Shown piece after piece: positions 1-12,200 of a stretch of DNA of 64,000 nucleotides. Both the position numbers and the translations under genes were made by a program. The stretch comes from Plazaster borealis (lineage: Eukaryota > Echinodermata > Asteroidea > Forcipulatida > Labidiasteridae). Under the pieces are notes generated by a model. The model made no database searches, was not told the origin of the DNA, and saw only the letters and a list, made by a program, of their open reading frames with translations. The stretch is taken from assembly GCA_021014325.1 (NCBI GenBank), contig CM037469.1, positions 12,280,663-12,344,662 on the forward strand. Direction: 5' to 3'. Each line of letters starts with the position of its first letter. The first letter of the stretch is position 1.

Positions 1-1680
1 ATTTCCACATGCCGCTGAAACGGATGTCCCAATTGCCTTTTCACTGGTTCTGTTCACTTACTAATTGCAGATTAGCAACATATAGTGGGGGGAATGTACT
101 TCTTTTCGGAGCAGGTGGACGGAAGTTCTCACAAGTAATATCTGGTTGCTGAGGCAAACTTCTACCAAAATGCATCCCGAGTTCCAACCATGTATTTTGT
201 ATATATATGCAACTTGTTTTATCGATTTTTTTTAGTCATTTATTTATTTGTTTATTATTTGTTTGTCACTTATTATGTTATTTAGTTTTATTATTATTAT
301 TGTTATTATTATTGAATATCATTTATGGGGTTGTTGGGGTTTTTTTGGGGGGTAGAAATTTTTGTATGGGGGGTGGTGGTGGTTGAATCGGTCACGCTAG
401 CCGTTTATGTAGAAACGGCATTCTAGCCATGATGTAATTTCATAATGTCAGGCACTTTACGAGATGGACGAGCAAACGCGAAACCTTTACGGCGTGTGTG
501 TTCCAGGGCTCATTGTAGTGTTGAACAATAAATGAAGATTATCAAAAAAAAATTGAAGTAAATAAAATACACAAAAAACTCACAAATACAAAAACGAAAA
601 ATTAAATAATAATTAAGAATAAATATAATACAATACACCAAACACTGAGCTGCAACGACTCACTGTTTAAACGCTGGATAAATTGTTCATATTTTCAACT
701 TTATTTTCAAAAGAAAATGTCTTTCAAACTTTCCCCAATGTGACCTTCATAAAACTTTATGAATCAGTCGAATGGCAAATATTATGAATTAATAACAAAA
801 ACGTCCACAAATTGTCAAATAAATCTGTCTGTTTTATATATATTTAGCCAATGCACTCTACCAGCAATATTCAACTGTATCGTACACGTTAAAGGGATGT
901 TCTACATTTGAGATTTTGAAGAAAGAATAAGCATAGAAGAAGAAAAAATGACAAATATACCTCAGTCCATTCTAATACCATTGGAGTGGGGGGGGGGAGC
1001 AATTTGCAGAAACTTGTTAAAACCCTGCGGGGCACAACTTGAACTGTGAGTTAAGAAACTCCACACAAAAATGAATATTCATGAATGTTACCTTCCACAT
1101 GGTCCCACATCACCTCCAGCTATAGACAGTCCTTAATTGCCATTGGTTGAATAACATTATTAGGTTTGCACCAGGTTCGGAAAGTGTATCCGCCCTTTAT
1201 TTGACCTGTGAAGGCATCATTATGCACCAATACCGGAGATTGTGCCTATGTTGATGTGCTTGGTGTGCCGTGACAAATAATCATGTCGTAGGTTCCTCTT
1301 TGATTTGCTCTGCCATTGTTACATCAGATATCAGATGTGTGGATAACCTTCCACACAGGTATGCCCGGGTGTGCATTTGAAAAAACGTTCGTGCCCGCCC
1401 CTCAGGGCAAAGCAATAATCGTTTTTCTGCTCAGGCAGAAAACAAGTTCAGGACGCAATTTCATAAAGCCTGTAAGCACAAAAACTTGCTAAACACGGAA
1501 AAAAACTTGCTGAGAAGACACAGGTAACCAGCCAAAATTTCATTGAGATAACATTGTTGCCACTGGTTCCCAACTCATTTTTTGCTCAGCAAACAAATTT
1601 GCTAAGCAGTATTTTCTGCCTAACAGCTTTATAAAATTGGGCCTTGGTCTCTTGATACAACCTTGTTCTTTTGAGGTGAA
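1..1680. other. Intergenic, no gene seen
   Basis: AT-rich spacer with no coding signal on either strand. It holds A/T-rich low-complexity runs at 220-320 and 540-640, a G-run near 990-998, and at about 1447-1645 a degenerate copy of the palindromic element whose ends read like CCCAATTTCATA and TATGAAATTGGGC. It lies downstream of the minus-strand UPF3 gene. Confidence 0.6.
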
Positions 1681-1689
1681 GTAATATTA

Positions 1690-2375
1690 ACTTGACCCCC
1701 TACTGTTCGACGATTCACCATCATCCACAGTAGATATGAAGGATAGAAGTACTATGCCAGCCAACAGAACCATGGCATGTGGTAATTGCATCCACACAGT
1801 ATAGTCAACCCTCCTACTATCTGACCATTCAATATCACCCACTGTAGTTTAGAATGATAGATGAACTATGCAAGCCTACAGTACCATAACATGTGGTGAT
1901 TGCATCCACACAGTAGTCAACCCTCCTACTCTCTGACCATTCAATATCATCCACAGTGGTTTTGAACGGTAGATAAACTATGCCAGCCTACAGTGCGACA
2001 GCATGTGGTGATTGCATCCAAACAGTACACAGTTAACCTTCCTACTATCTGACCATTCAATATCATCCACATTGGTTTTGAATGGTAGATAAACTATGCC
2101 AGGTTACAGTGCGACAGCATGTGGTGATTGCATCCACACAGTACACAGTTAACCCTCCTACTCTCTGACCGTTCAATATCATCCACTGTGGCTTTAAACG
2201 ATAGATACAGTACACTGCCGATATGCCAACCTGCAATATGATTTCATGTGGTGATTGCATCTACACAGAGCACACATGTACACAGTTAGTTCTGTGCACA
2301 TGTTGTGCCACCATACACAACCCGTGCAGTTGAATGGTTTCAAATGGTCCATCACAGTTGTTTACCAAGGGTACG
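1690..2375. repeat. Satellite-like array of ~115-bp units (locus 1)
   Basis: About five degenerate units, each carrying AACCCTCCTAC, a CATTCAATATCATCCAC block, GATAGATAAACTATGCCAGCC, and a block ending in GCATCTACACAGTACACAG. The right edge is a distinct flank with TTGAATGGTTTCAAATGGTC and a TTTACCAAGGGT block. The same units and the same right-hand flank occur at 27755-28605 and 50045-50815, so this is a dispersed element with an internal array, not a local duplication. Confidence 0.75.
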
Positions 2376-2415
2376 AGACTTTATCAAACAGTAATGGCAT
2401 AAATAACTTTTACAT

Positions 2416-2421
2416 TTTAAT
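2416..2421 (-). promoter_or_regulatory. Possible UPF3 poly(A) signal (ATTAAA)
   Basis: A minus-strand ATTAAA hexamer lies about 60 bases past the UPF3 stop codon. It would give a very short 3' UTR. No downstream GU-rich element was verified, so this is only a candidate. Confidence 0.25.
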
Positions 2422-2478
2422 ACTCAAATTCTGGACCATCTTATGAGAATACCTCTTTATACAGCATGTAAATCCAGT

Positions 2479-3282
2479 CTACTTTGAGCCGTCTGCTGCC
2501 CCACTCTTCCCATCGCTACTTCCCCCACTTCCTTTATCACCCTGTCTGTCACTGCCTTTGTCTTTACCCTTATCACTTCCAGCCCTATCTCCACCAGAGT
2601 GTTCCCCAGGCTTACCCCTACCATGATCTCTGTCTGGTTGCCTACTGGACCCTTTGGTAGTACCCCTGTCTCGCGGTCTATCGTTGTTATTCCCCCTCGG
2701 TCTGTCACTACCCCTGTCTCTAGGCCTATCATAGGATCGATTGACATCCCTTGGTGTACTTCCTCGTCCATCGCCTCCTTTCTCTTTGGGTCTATCACTA
2801 GGTCTGTCTCGGGGGGTATGACCCCCTTTGTCTCGTTGTCTGTCACTGGTTCCTCCACCACGTGACGAATCATTGCTTCCACTACTCCGCGGTTTATCAC
2901 CATCTCGTTGTCTATCGCCCCCTCTGTCTCTGTGTCTGTCACTCTCCCTATCTCTGGGTCGGTCATCCCTCCCTCCGTGTTGCCTCGAGCCTTTGAGATC
3001 GCCATCCTTGGGTCCACGCCCGTCTTTTCTATTTCTTTCATCCCTGCGTTGATCATCTTTTCCTTGGGCCGGTCTCTGAGTTGAACTACTTTTCCCCTGA
3101 CTGGAATCTTTACTATCTCTTCGCCCTTCTCGTCTGTCCTCCCCCGACTTTGACTTCTCCTGCAGGGAATCGATAGGGCTTGACCTTTCATCTTTAGACT
3201 TGTTTCCAACCTCCTTGTCATCTTGCTCTTTGGAGCCTCCTGCCCTGTGGCCTGGTTGGTAGAGGGCCATGGCTGGCCGGTC
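2479..3282 (-). CDS. UPF3: UPF3 last exon: EJC-binding motif and long RD-rich tail
   Basis: The exon opens with DRPAMALYQPG, completing the SDRVRNK of the previous exon, and continues for about 255 residues of low-complexity sequence dominated by Arg, Asp, Gly and Ser (units such as DRPRDRGSDRPRG and SDRQRDKGG), to a TAG stop. Two other frames across the same DNA are also open because the codons are repetitive; those are shadows. The EJC motif lies close to the C-terminus in human UPF3B, so the tail is a lineage feature or an expansion. Confidence 0.88.
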   Translation of the reverse strand, partial: DRPAMALYQPGHRAGGSKEQDDKEVGNKSKDERSSPIDSLQEKSKSGEDRREGRRDSKDSSQGKSSSTQRPAQGKDDQRRDERNRKDGRGPKDGDLKGSRQHGGRDDRPRDRESDRHRDRGGDRQRDGDKPRSSGSNDSSRGGGTSDRQRDKGGHTPRDRPSDRPKEKGGDGRGSTPRDVNRSYDRPRDRGSDRPRGNNNDRPRDRGTTKGSSRQPDRDHGRGKPGEHSGGDRAGSDKGKDKGSDRQGDKGSGGSSDGKSGAADGSK

Positions 3283-6200
3283 CTATCAAGCAAACAGATA
3301 TGAAGATCAATAAACCAAGAGCCCTAAGAAAATTTTCTTTTCCCGCAGGGCTCGTCGAGTGTACAATGTTTATCAGACATCGGTGTAGGCATACAACACA
3401 ATAATATGTCTGTATTTTTATACATTCCTCAACAGTGAAGTTTTACCTTATTGCGGACACGGTCAGACCTGTCCCTCCCTCGGCCCGATTTTGCAGACCT
3501 CTCGGAGCGCTCCTCATAAGAGTCACTTCGTGGTTTCCTGTCCGCCCTGGCAACCACTTCCTTCTCTTCCTTCTTACTAGGCCCCTCTCTACCCTGCCCG
3601 GTAGTCCTGGACTGGCCATCTCTGTCATTCCTTTCGGGTCTCTTGTCACTGGTGCTGTTTCTGTGAGCTGACTCAACCTCTCTCCTGTCACGGTCGCTTT
3701 CCTTCCCCTGAAATTGCCTTGGAGGCTTCTCTTTATACGAGTCTCTACGGCCGCTGTCACGTCGGTCCTCTCGCTGGGATTGTCCCTTTGTGTCTGAATC
3801 TATGTCAAGTTAAACAAACACCTCGATTGAATAGTTGATTTTCAAAGAGGAATTGGCTTTGGAGTTAATTCATTCCCATCTTCTAGTCTTCAATAAATAC
3901 ACCTGACAACTAAGCTGTGAAAAAAAATTCACCTTTTTGTGGTCACATTACTCACGTTATAGTGAAAACATTATGGGTTTTTTTATCTGTTTGGGGTGGT
4001 TTTTTTATGCATACTCATATTAGGCTTATTTTGAATGTTTCAATCAAAATAGGCAACTGTAATTGTGGGGGTCGTCCATTGGTATTTTCTTGACTTTGAA
4101 AATATTTCTCTGGAGGATTGTTGAAGCTTTATAGCCAGTTAGGTTTAAAGGTTGGGTCATACTTATGGTAATGACCCCCAAAAAGGTCTGTGTAATTTCT
4201 ATCCGAAAGCCTCCTTATCAGAAAGATGGTAATGGTAGTAAAGCATCCTGCGAAATTATTTTGTCTGAAATGTCCCCGTTGATTAGAAATCAATAAAAGT
4301 ATATAAAAGAAATGTAAATCTCCCCTCAAAGCACGTTTTGGAGATTCAAGTTTTCTCAACGAGTAGAAACTGTATTCAGCTAAAACTTTCACAGGTGACT
4401 TTTATTGCATCTTTCTTGATAATTTTGTCTATAAATTAGCATTTCGTTGACAAAATCCAATCTATGACCATACCTTGAAGATTTAAAGTAATATTTCACC
4501 ATTTTGTATGAAACTAATTCCTGATGTGAGAATGTGCAATTCTGCTTCCGGTTAAAAATCTTTCTTCTACTCTCATCAGCCTCTGCTTAAAGTGTAGGGT
4601 CGCCTACCTTTGTAGCATCTCTCAGGAGCTACCTTAGTCTCGTGATCGTGCCTTTTGTCACGGTGTTTGTCACCCCCTCTGTCAGCCTGTCTGTCTCTAT
4701 CGCGCTGTCTGTCCCTCTCTTTGTTCCTCTCACGCTCTTTGTCTCTGTGTTGATCTCTGTCGCGGCGTTCGTGTTCCCAGTCACGATCTTTCTGTTTGGA
4801 CTTATCTCTCTCCTCCGTATCCCTCTGAGCTGCTGATGAGCGGGATTCTTTGGCTGTTGACTTGGAGTCTTTTTCTCTTCTAAGAACGCAAACAATTTTG
4901 ATGGAACATTAATTTTATCAGCTCAGTGCTACACGGTTCCTTATTTGCTATTTCATAAGGGAGTTTTAAAAATGGCGACGAGGTCTTAAAGGCCGTTTCA
5001 AACTGGTAGGGTCGCGGCCGTGTGGTATAGAATTAAGCCAAATGAGGTCCTTTAACGCACGGTCATAACCATGCATGGTTATAAACGGTCATTCAAGACC
5101 AAGTCAATACTCTTTTGTTCCCATCGATAACACCCTTTTTGTTAAAAGGCGTAAACAATTAAGGTAAAACTGTAATTTAACTTTTCTTTTTGCTAAATGT
5201 TTCAAATCCCGTTCTCAGGTCGTTTCGCCAAAGCTCAAATTGCACACGACGCTCAACGATTTAGAACTGATTGCATTACACGTTATTAGCGCCCGTGTAA
5301 GCTTGGCTATGAACTTTGAATGCCAAACACGCTGTGACACTAGAGCAAATTGGTCTCAAACAGCTCCAGCTATGTCTCTTAAACAGCTCCAGCTATATCA
5401 TTATCAGCCGTTTTAACACCAGGGCCCAATTTCAATGAGCTGCTTAAGCAAAAAATATTGCTTAAAAGTTTTCTGCTAGGCAGAATTGAGCAGGATACCA
5501 GTCACAAATTGTGCATGTGACATGGTAGTTTGGCTGGTAACCTTATTCTGGTAAGCATAATTTTGTTGTGCTCAGCTACTTTTTGTGCTTAAGCAGCTCC
5601 ATGAAATTGGGCCCAGGTAAACACAGTCATGTAACCACCTTTGAACCAAAACTTTAACTGTCTTGGGGTATTTACGAATATTTTCTTAATATTTTCCTAA
5701 CAAAGTTCATTCATTCGTCTATGCCGATTAAATGTACATGTATATCCCTCTAATGTCTAAACTCTACTGTGCAATCTAAAGCATTCTATATGGTTTTCTC
5801 TTGATGTTTGTTGTGATTTTGTTTTTTTAAATATGTATAATATTATTTGTTTTGCGTAGCAGCCGAAATTTGCGTGTATCGGCATACAATTCGCACATAT
5901 CGGCCTACAATTCGCACGTATCGGCCGGATACGCTAGCTCGTGCATGGGGAGAATCTTGCTACTGAAGTTGCTTCTCTTCATCCAGGGGTAAATGGGTGG
6001 CTACGATGGTAGAGGTTGTTGATGAATGAAAAAATGCACCCATTTAGTTACGGCAGCTGCCACCTCCTCAAAGAGGTGCTTTGAGGGGGGTGGCCCACTT
6101 GGGGGCGATAAAGTGGATTTTAAGGGCGCATTATTATTATAATTGCAACCCCTTTCCCAACAATTTGTTTAGCTACACTCTTTAGCTCTTTACCTATCAT

Positions 6201-9200
6201 CAAATCGCCCTTTATTCTGCACAGCCTCAACTCTTCCCCTTCGGTCTCTCTCCTTCGCTTTGTCATCTATCTTGGAGCTAGCTGTGGGTTCATCTCTTCT
6301 TCTATTAGACTTGTCTCCCTCTGGTTTCTTCAGCAACTACATCAGAACAAAATACCAAAAGGAACTGTTTACTCCTGATCATTGTTTCAGGTAAGTCTGT
6401 CAGGAGAAATCACCACCGTCCAGTGTCCGTTTGGGAGTGTCTCAAAGGTCAAAACGGTAGGGAAGGTTCTAATTGGACTGGTTCGGTATTCCAGCGGTCA
6501 TACGTGGACTGGTTTGTTAGGTCACCATAATCTTCCACTGGAACGCTCAAAATGCCAATGTGCATAAATTCTCTCAACAATGTAGGAATGTTCTCGTAGA
6601 GTCAGCACAATGTCGCGGTCCAGCAGAATGTTTCTGGAGGTCCACTGTTGTGGCCGTATGCCTACAGGAGCGTTCCTTCACATTTCTAGAACCGGCCCAA
6701 CTTTTTTAATTTTCAGCTTGTGAAAAGTGGTATTGTTATTATTTACTTGACCTTGAAAAATATATACAACAATCAACACGGCAACAATAACGCAGAAGAT
6801 CACACATACGAATACTACACCCAAACTAGTATGCCAACACTTAAAGGCACTGAACATGTTTGGTAATTGTCAAAGACCAGTGTTCTCACTTGGTTTATCC
6901 CAATATATATTATTATATATGCATAAAATAACAAGCCTGTGAAAATTTGGGCTCAATTGGTTATCGAAGTTGCAAGAAAATGATGAAAGAAAAAACCACC
7001 CTTGTTGTACAAATTTGTGTGCTTTTAGTGAGAAATTACCTCTTTCTCAAAAACTACGTTACTTCAGAGGGAGTCGTTTCTCACAATGTTTTATACTAAA
7101 TTATCAACAGCTCTCTTTTGCTCGTTACCAAGTCAGGTTTTATGCTAATATATATTTTGAGTAACTACCAAATGTGTACAGTGCCTTTAAAGACAAAATT
7201 AAGCGAAACAAAATCAATAAGCAAACAAAGTAGCAGTACAAATTAAAAGTAGGATGTAAGTAGGAGGCAAAAATGGAAAGAATAATGGCAGGTGAGCATG
7301 CAGGACAGTAACTAATGGAGGGCCGAACAATACCTTGATCTTTTGTGGTTCTGATTTGTCCGATTCCTTTGACTCTTTTTCTTTCTGTCTCTGTCTCTCA
7401 CGCTGTCGCCTCCTTTCCTCTTCCCTCTTCTGCCGTCTCTCATCATCTCTCTTCTTCTGCTCCCTCTCCTTCCGACGTCGCTCCTCCTTGGCTTCCTGGC
7501 GGACCTTCTGCAGAGTTTGGAAATTTTAAGAAAGTAAACACCCAGGCTTTTTTGCTAGTCTTGTTACATAACACTGTTATTCACTCCCCAACCGTAAACA
7601 TGCCCTGCTCTCACTCGAGTGAAGCCCGGGTACATATTTCCTGCGCATGCGTCGTGCGGAGCGAATTTGATGTCACAGCTCTGTTTTTCGCTGTGAATGT
7701 TTCGCAAGAGTTAAGCATAGCTCGACTCTTGCAAAATGTTCGCAGGAAGTATGAACTGGGCTTTACTGCTGCTTCTTGGGGGTTTGTCACCGAGTGCACG
7801 CCTTCTTATGGTGGAAGTCACCCCGTGTATATTTTATGAAAAAAGCGACTGAAAATCTTGCTCCAAGACTAGCTTTTGCAATTGAAGGAAATGATGTTGA
7901 TTCAGAAGGCATGTTTGCCTCAAGTTTAAATGCACACTAGAAATGCCCACTAGTTCACCGGACCAAAGCTCTGGGCCCAATTCATAGAGCTGCTTAAGCA
8001 CAAAAAGTAGCTAAGCACAGCAAGATTATGCTTACCAGATTAAGGTTACCAGCCAAAATACCATGTCACATGTACAATTTGTGACTGGTATCCTGCTCAT
8101 TTCTGCTAAGCAGGAAATTGTTAAGCAAAATCTTCTGCTTAAGCAGCTCTATGAAATTGCGCCCAGGTGTTGTACACAGCGGAGTGTGGGTTTGAATCCC
8201 GGTCATGACACTTGTGCCCATAAGCAAGGCACTTAACCATAATTGATTCGTAAAAAGTCGGGAAGGTAGCGCATTCTGCTCTACCAGCCAGGCTCCTAGT
8301 GGATGATACCCATGGCTACATCCTTACGGACTGTGAAGGGGGTAACCCTGTTTCAGCCCCAGGAGTAGATGGCAATGTGCCCCTGTGACAGTTGATTTGG
8401 GTCGACAGCCCAAATCAGTTAAGTGATGTTAGGCGATATCTCATAAAAACAAATATAACGAAATATAACAATATAGAGCTGCTTAAAAATTACTATTTTT
8501 ATTATATCTTTCTGAAAACAAGAACCAACATAACAGCCTTGAACAGTATTACCTTCAGGCCTGAATGTACATGTGAAAATAAACAGTGAACTTCTCAAAA
8601 ACCTTATCCCCGACTGAGACGAGAGTTGAGGACTCTCCGTTACTTACAATTCTTTCCAGCTTTTTGTTTTTGATGAAGGTGAGCAATGGCGTCATTTCTT
8701 TAGCTGTCAACAAAGAATACAATCAGATGACAGTCAAGGATGCATCATCAAACATTGCGCAAGGTAAACATGTGGCAAGACATTATCTGTAACTGACTGT
8801 AGTGACAATTAATTTATGTACAATCATGAGTGTTGTAGTCAAGACCAGACAGTCCGAGACCAAGACCAGGCAGTCCGAGACCAAGACCACCGCAGTCCGA
8901 GACCAAGACCAAGGCAGTCCAAGACCAAGACCAAGGCAGTCCGAGACCAAGACCAAGGCAGTCCGAGACCAAGACCAAGGCCGTCCGGGGCAAGACCAAG
9001 GCAGTCCGAGGCCAAGACCAAGGCAGTCCGAGACCAAGACCAGGCAGTCCGAGACCAAGACCAAGGCAGTCCGAGACCAAGACCAAGGCAGTCCGAGACC
9101 AAGACCAAGGCAGTCCGAGACCAAGACCAAGGCAGTCCGAGAAAAAGACTAAGGCAGTCCGAGACCAAGACCAAGGCAGTCCGAGACCAAGACCAGGCAG

Positions 9201-12200
9201 TCCAAGACCAAGACCAAGGCAGTCCGAGACCAAGACCAAGGCAGTCCGAGACCAAGACCAGGCAGTCTGAGACCAAGACCAAGGCCGTCCGAGACCAAGA
9301 CCAAGGCAGTCCGAGACCAAGACCAGGCAGTCCGAGACCAAGACCAAGGCAGTCCGAGACCAAGACCAAGGCAGTCCGAGACCAAGACCAAGGCAGTCCG
9401 AGACCAAGACCAGGCAGTCCGAGACCAAGACCAAGGCAGTCCGAGACCAAGACCAGGCAGTCCGAGACCAAGATTAAGACCAAGAACAACAGTCCGAGAC
9501 CAAGACCAGGACCAGGAAGTCCCCGACAATCCGTGCTCGACACCAAGAGCATGAAAATTCTGTCTCGAGACTGGTTTCGAGACCAAGACCAGTCTCGACG
9601 GCTACAACACTGACAATCATCACCATTATTATGCCCACACCATACAGACATTGTTGATTTTTTTACTCAACTTTTTTCTGTAACAATTTGTGGGAAAAAT
9701 AAAAGACACAAACCAGAAATGTTGTTTTCTTTTAGAATACGGACCATGTAACCGTTGTTTACAGAAACAAGAGTGACTTTGTACATTCCAGGGCATTTCC
9801 TGGCAGGCAAGACACAACACAGGTCCGAATGGAAAATTTTACATTTTGATATCTTCAGCATAAATTCAAGCATTATAACAAATAACAGCTGTTACAAGTT
9901 TACAAATGTGCCACCTTTCTTGACATCAAAAGTTGAGAAAAAAATCAGGCAGTGCAATCTCCATACACGTGCGTGTTCATACAGAGACCCAAATCCTTTC
10001 TATGTATTTAAAATACAGAAAAGTCAGCAAGAACTGCACACACAAAAACATACATCACAAGAAATTGCACAAATATACCAAATAACAAAAAGTGGTGAGG
10101 CCCTACAGCCCGATGTTATCAACTCTAGCTGAGTCTTTCTGTCAACAAAAATAAGAAATGGCACAAGTAGAGAGGAATGAAAAACGTCTTTCTCATACGC
10201 TAAAAGTACAATACCAGGCATGACAAATTGGTCCTTGGAAAAAAAGTTGTAGGAACATTTTATGATTGAAAGAGCTGACCTACATAATGTAGACTTGTGT
10301 TTGGTAATGACTCTGAAAATTAATGGCAATAACAAACTTACTTGGTAAGAAGTACAGCAGCTTTGGATAGTATTTATGCATTTTGAGAAACTTTTCACTT
10401 AGAAGTACTGCAGTTATGGAAAAAGATATCACTTTTTATCCCCAAAAATTTGTATCTGAGAAGCATTACTGACAGTTTGTTCTCAGATTGTGTATTCCAA
10501 TCGCAGATTATTCTTCCTGCGTGGACATAACCGCTCTGGATTTTCGGCAATATCTCAAAACGCTAGCACCTTTTGAAATGAAATTTTCACAGGTTAGTTT
10601 TATGGTATATATACAATTATATGTGCTTTACACACATCGGTGTACGGGTAAAACCAAATAACAATAGTGTGAATGTTTATATTATTACAACTACTTTACT
10701 GATAACAGCTTATAAGAGTCACAGTGAAACCGGTGAGTAGAATTCTGAGATTTTTTGTTCATGGGAAATTCACGTAATGAGTGCAATGAGAAAGTCAAAA
10801 TGGCACCATTCTCGTTTTGTTACCTTCCTTTTCACACAGTTTGGCCTCCAGCTCCTCCAGATAGGTCTCTGCACTAGGAAGACGTTCCACCTCGGCCTGG
10901 AAGGCTTCCACAAAGACCTTGAAGTCCTCATCTATTGAAACAAGAAACCACCAAAGGTACAGTATACATGTAAGTGTTGGTGCAAGTCCTCCTCGTTTGT
11001 ATTGATATACAGTTTCTTCAGCAGGAGGGCGCTATCATTCCTCGCATACGAAATCAACCCACAGAGGGCGGTGTCACTAATAAATCTGCTATGGGGCAGC
11101 TTGTGGGTTATGGTGGATTCAGAGTGGTTAAAAAGCCCTTTCCCGGGGAAAATTGTGCATCATTACAAACAGGGTTTTGCATCAAACACATCATCATGAT
11201 CATTGTGACAAAGTCAAAATACTTGTCACTAATACCCCAGTCACAATTAGCTTGCAAGATGGGTTTGCGAGTAGATTAAGAGAAATTTGGCATTTTTTGG
11301 CCGGGGCCCCACGGGACTCCTTTTGGCTGCCGAGTCATTTTTGGGAATCGGCGGGCATCAAGTTTACTTTTAACTCGGACTTACAACATGGTGCGGTGTT
11401 TCGCATCGAAACTGATCGCCAATTAATTGGTCAATGCCTGGCCGATGTCTGGCAGGGCATGGCACACATCAGGTGGGCGTCGGGCCAACAGAAGGTTACA
11501 AATTTACACACAGTTTATCACACATAGGCAGGATATTGGACGAGTGCCTGCTGGACACCGGCTGATAAACGGGCACAGAATTCGACTCCATGTCCGTCAT
11601 GGCAGCGTGCGGGGCACTTTTAATTGTGACTGTAACCGCCCTATATCGCACGATTTCTCGCCAGCCTCTACACGGCGGTCGATGTCTAGAAATCGCACAC
11701 GTTGCCTGGCCTCTGCTTTAATTGTGACTTAGGTATAAGTGTGGTCTCCTTGCTGATGAAATTTCAGAGTGAATAGTGAAAAAACATAAACATTTGAAGA
11801 AACTTTTAAGGATGGGTCATACTTTGGTAATGATCCCCCCCCAAAAAAAGCGTAATCTTTATCCGAAATCTTACTTGTTAGAAAAGATGGTAATGGTAGT
11901 AAGCATCCTGCAAGATTATTTCATCTGAAGGCGAGTTTTTGAGATTCAAATTTCCATGGTGTCTATTTGTGGATGCTGCGGCCAGAGATGCCTGCAACTG
12001 TCACCACACCAAACCTGAATGGACTTGACGTTTTTGATGAAAACACAATGACAGTTTATTGCTGTTTTCTCAACAAGTAGAAACTGTATTCAGCTGAAAC
12101 TTTCACAGTGGCTTTTATTGTATCTGTTTTGATAATTTTAACCTATAAATCAACATTACATTGACAAAAACCAATCTATGACCCTACCTTTAAAGGATCC

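Noticed and set aside
2457..3293. Alternative 278-codon frame overlapping the UPF3 last exon
   Set aside because: The frame used by UPF3 is fixed by DRPAMALYQPG and the phase of the preceding exon; the other frame is an artefact of low-complexity codons.
4608..4640. Earlier donor for UPF3 exon 9 at ACTAAG|GTAGCT
   Set aside because: It would leave exon 9 in phase 0, whereas exon 10 requires phase 1 to read through to SDRVRNK; the donor at TACAAAG|GTAGGC fits.
8849..9500. Possible CRISPR-like repeat array
   Set aside because: Units are directly adjacent with no unique spacers, and the context is a eukaryotic intron.
8783..9651. Several long open frames on both strands encoding RDQDQGSPRPRPRQ- or WSWSRTALVLV-like repeats
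   Set aside because: They are translations of the stop-free 22-bp minisatellite in all frames; no composition or start context supports a protein.
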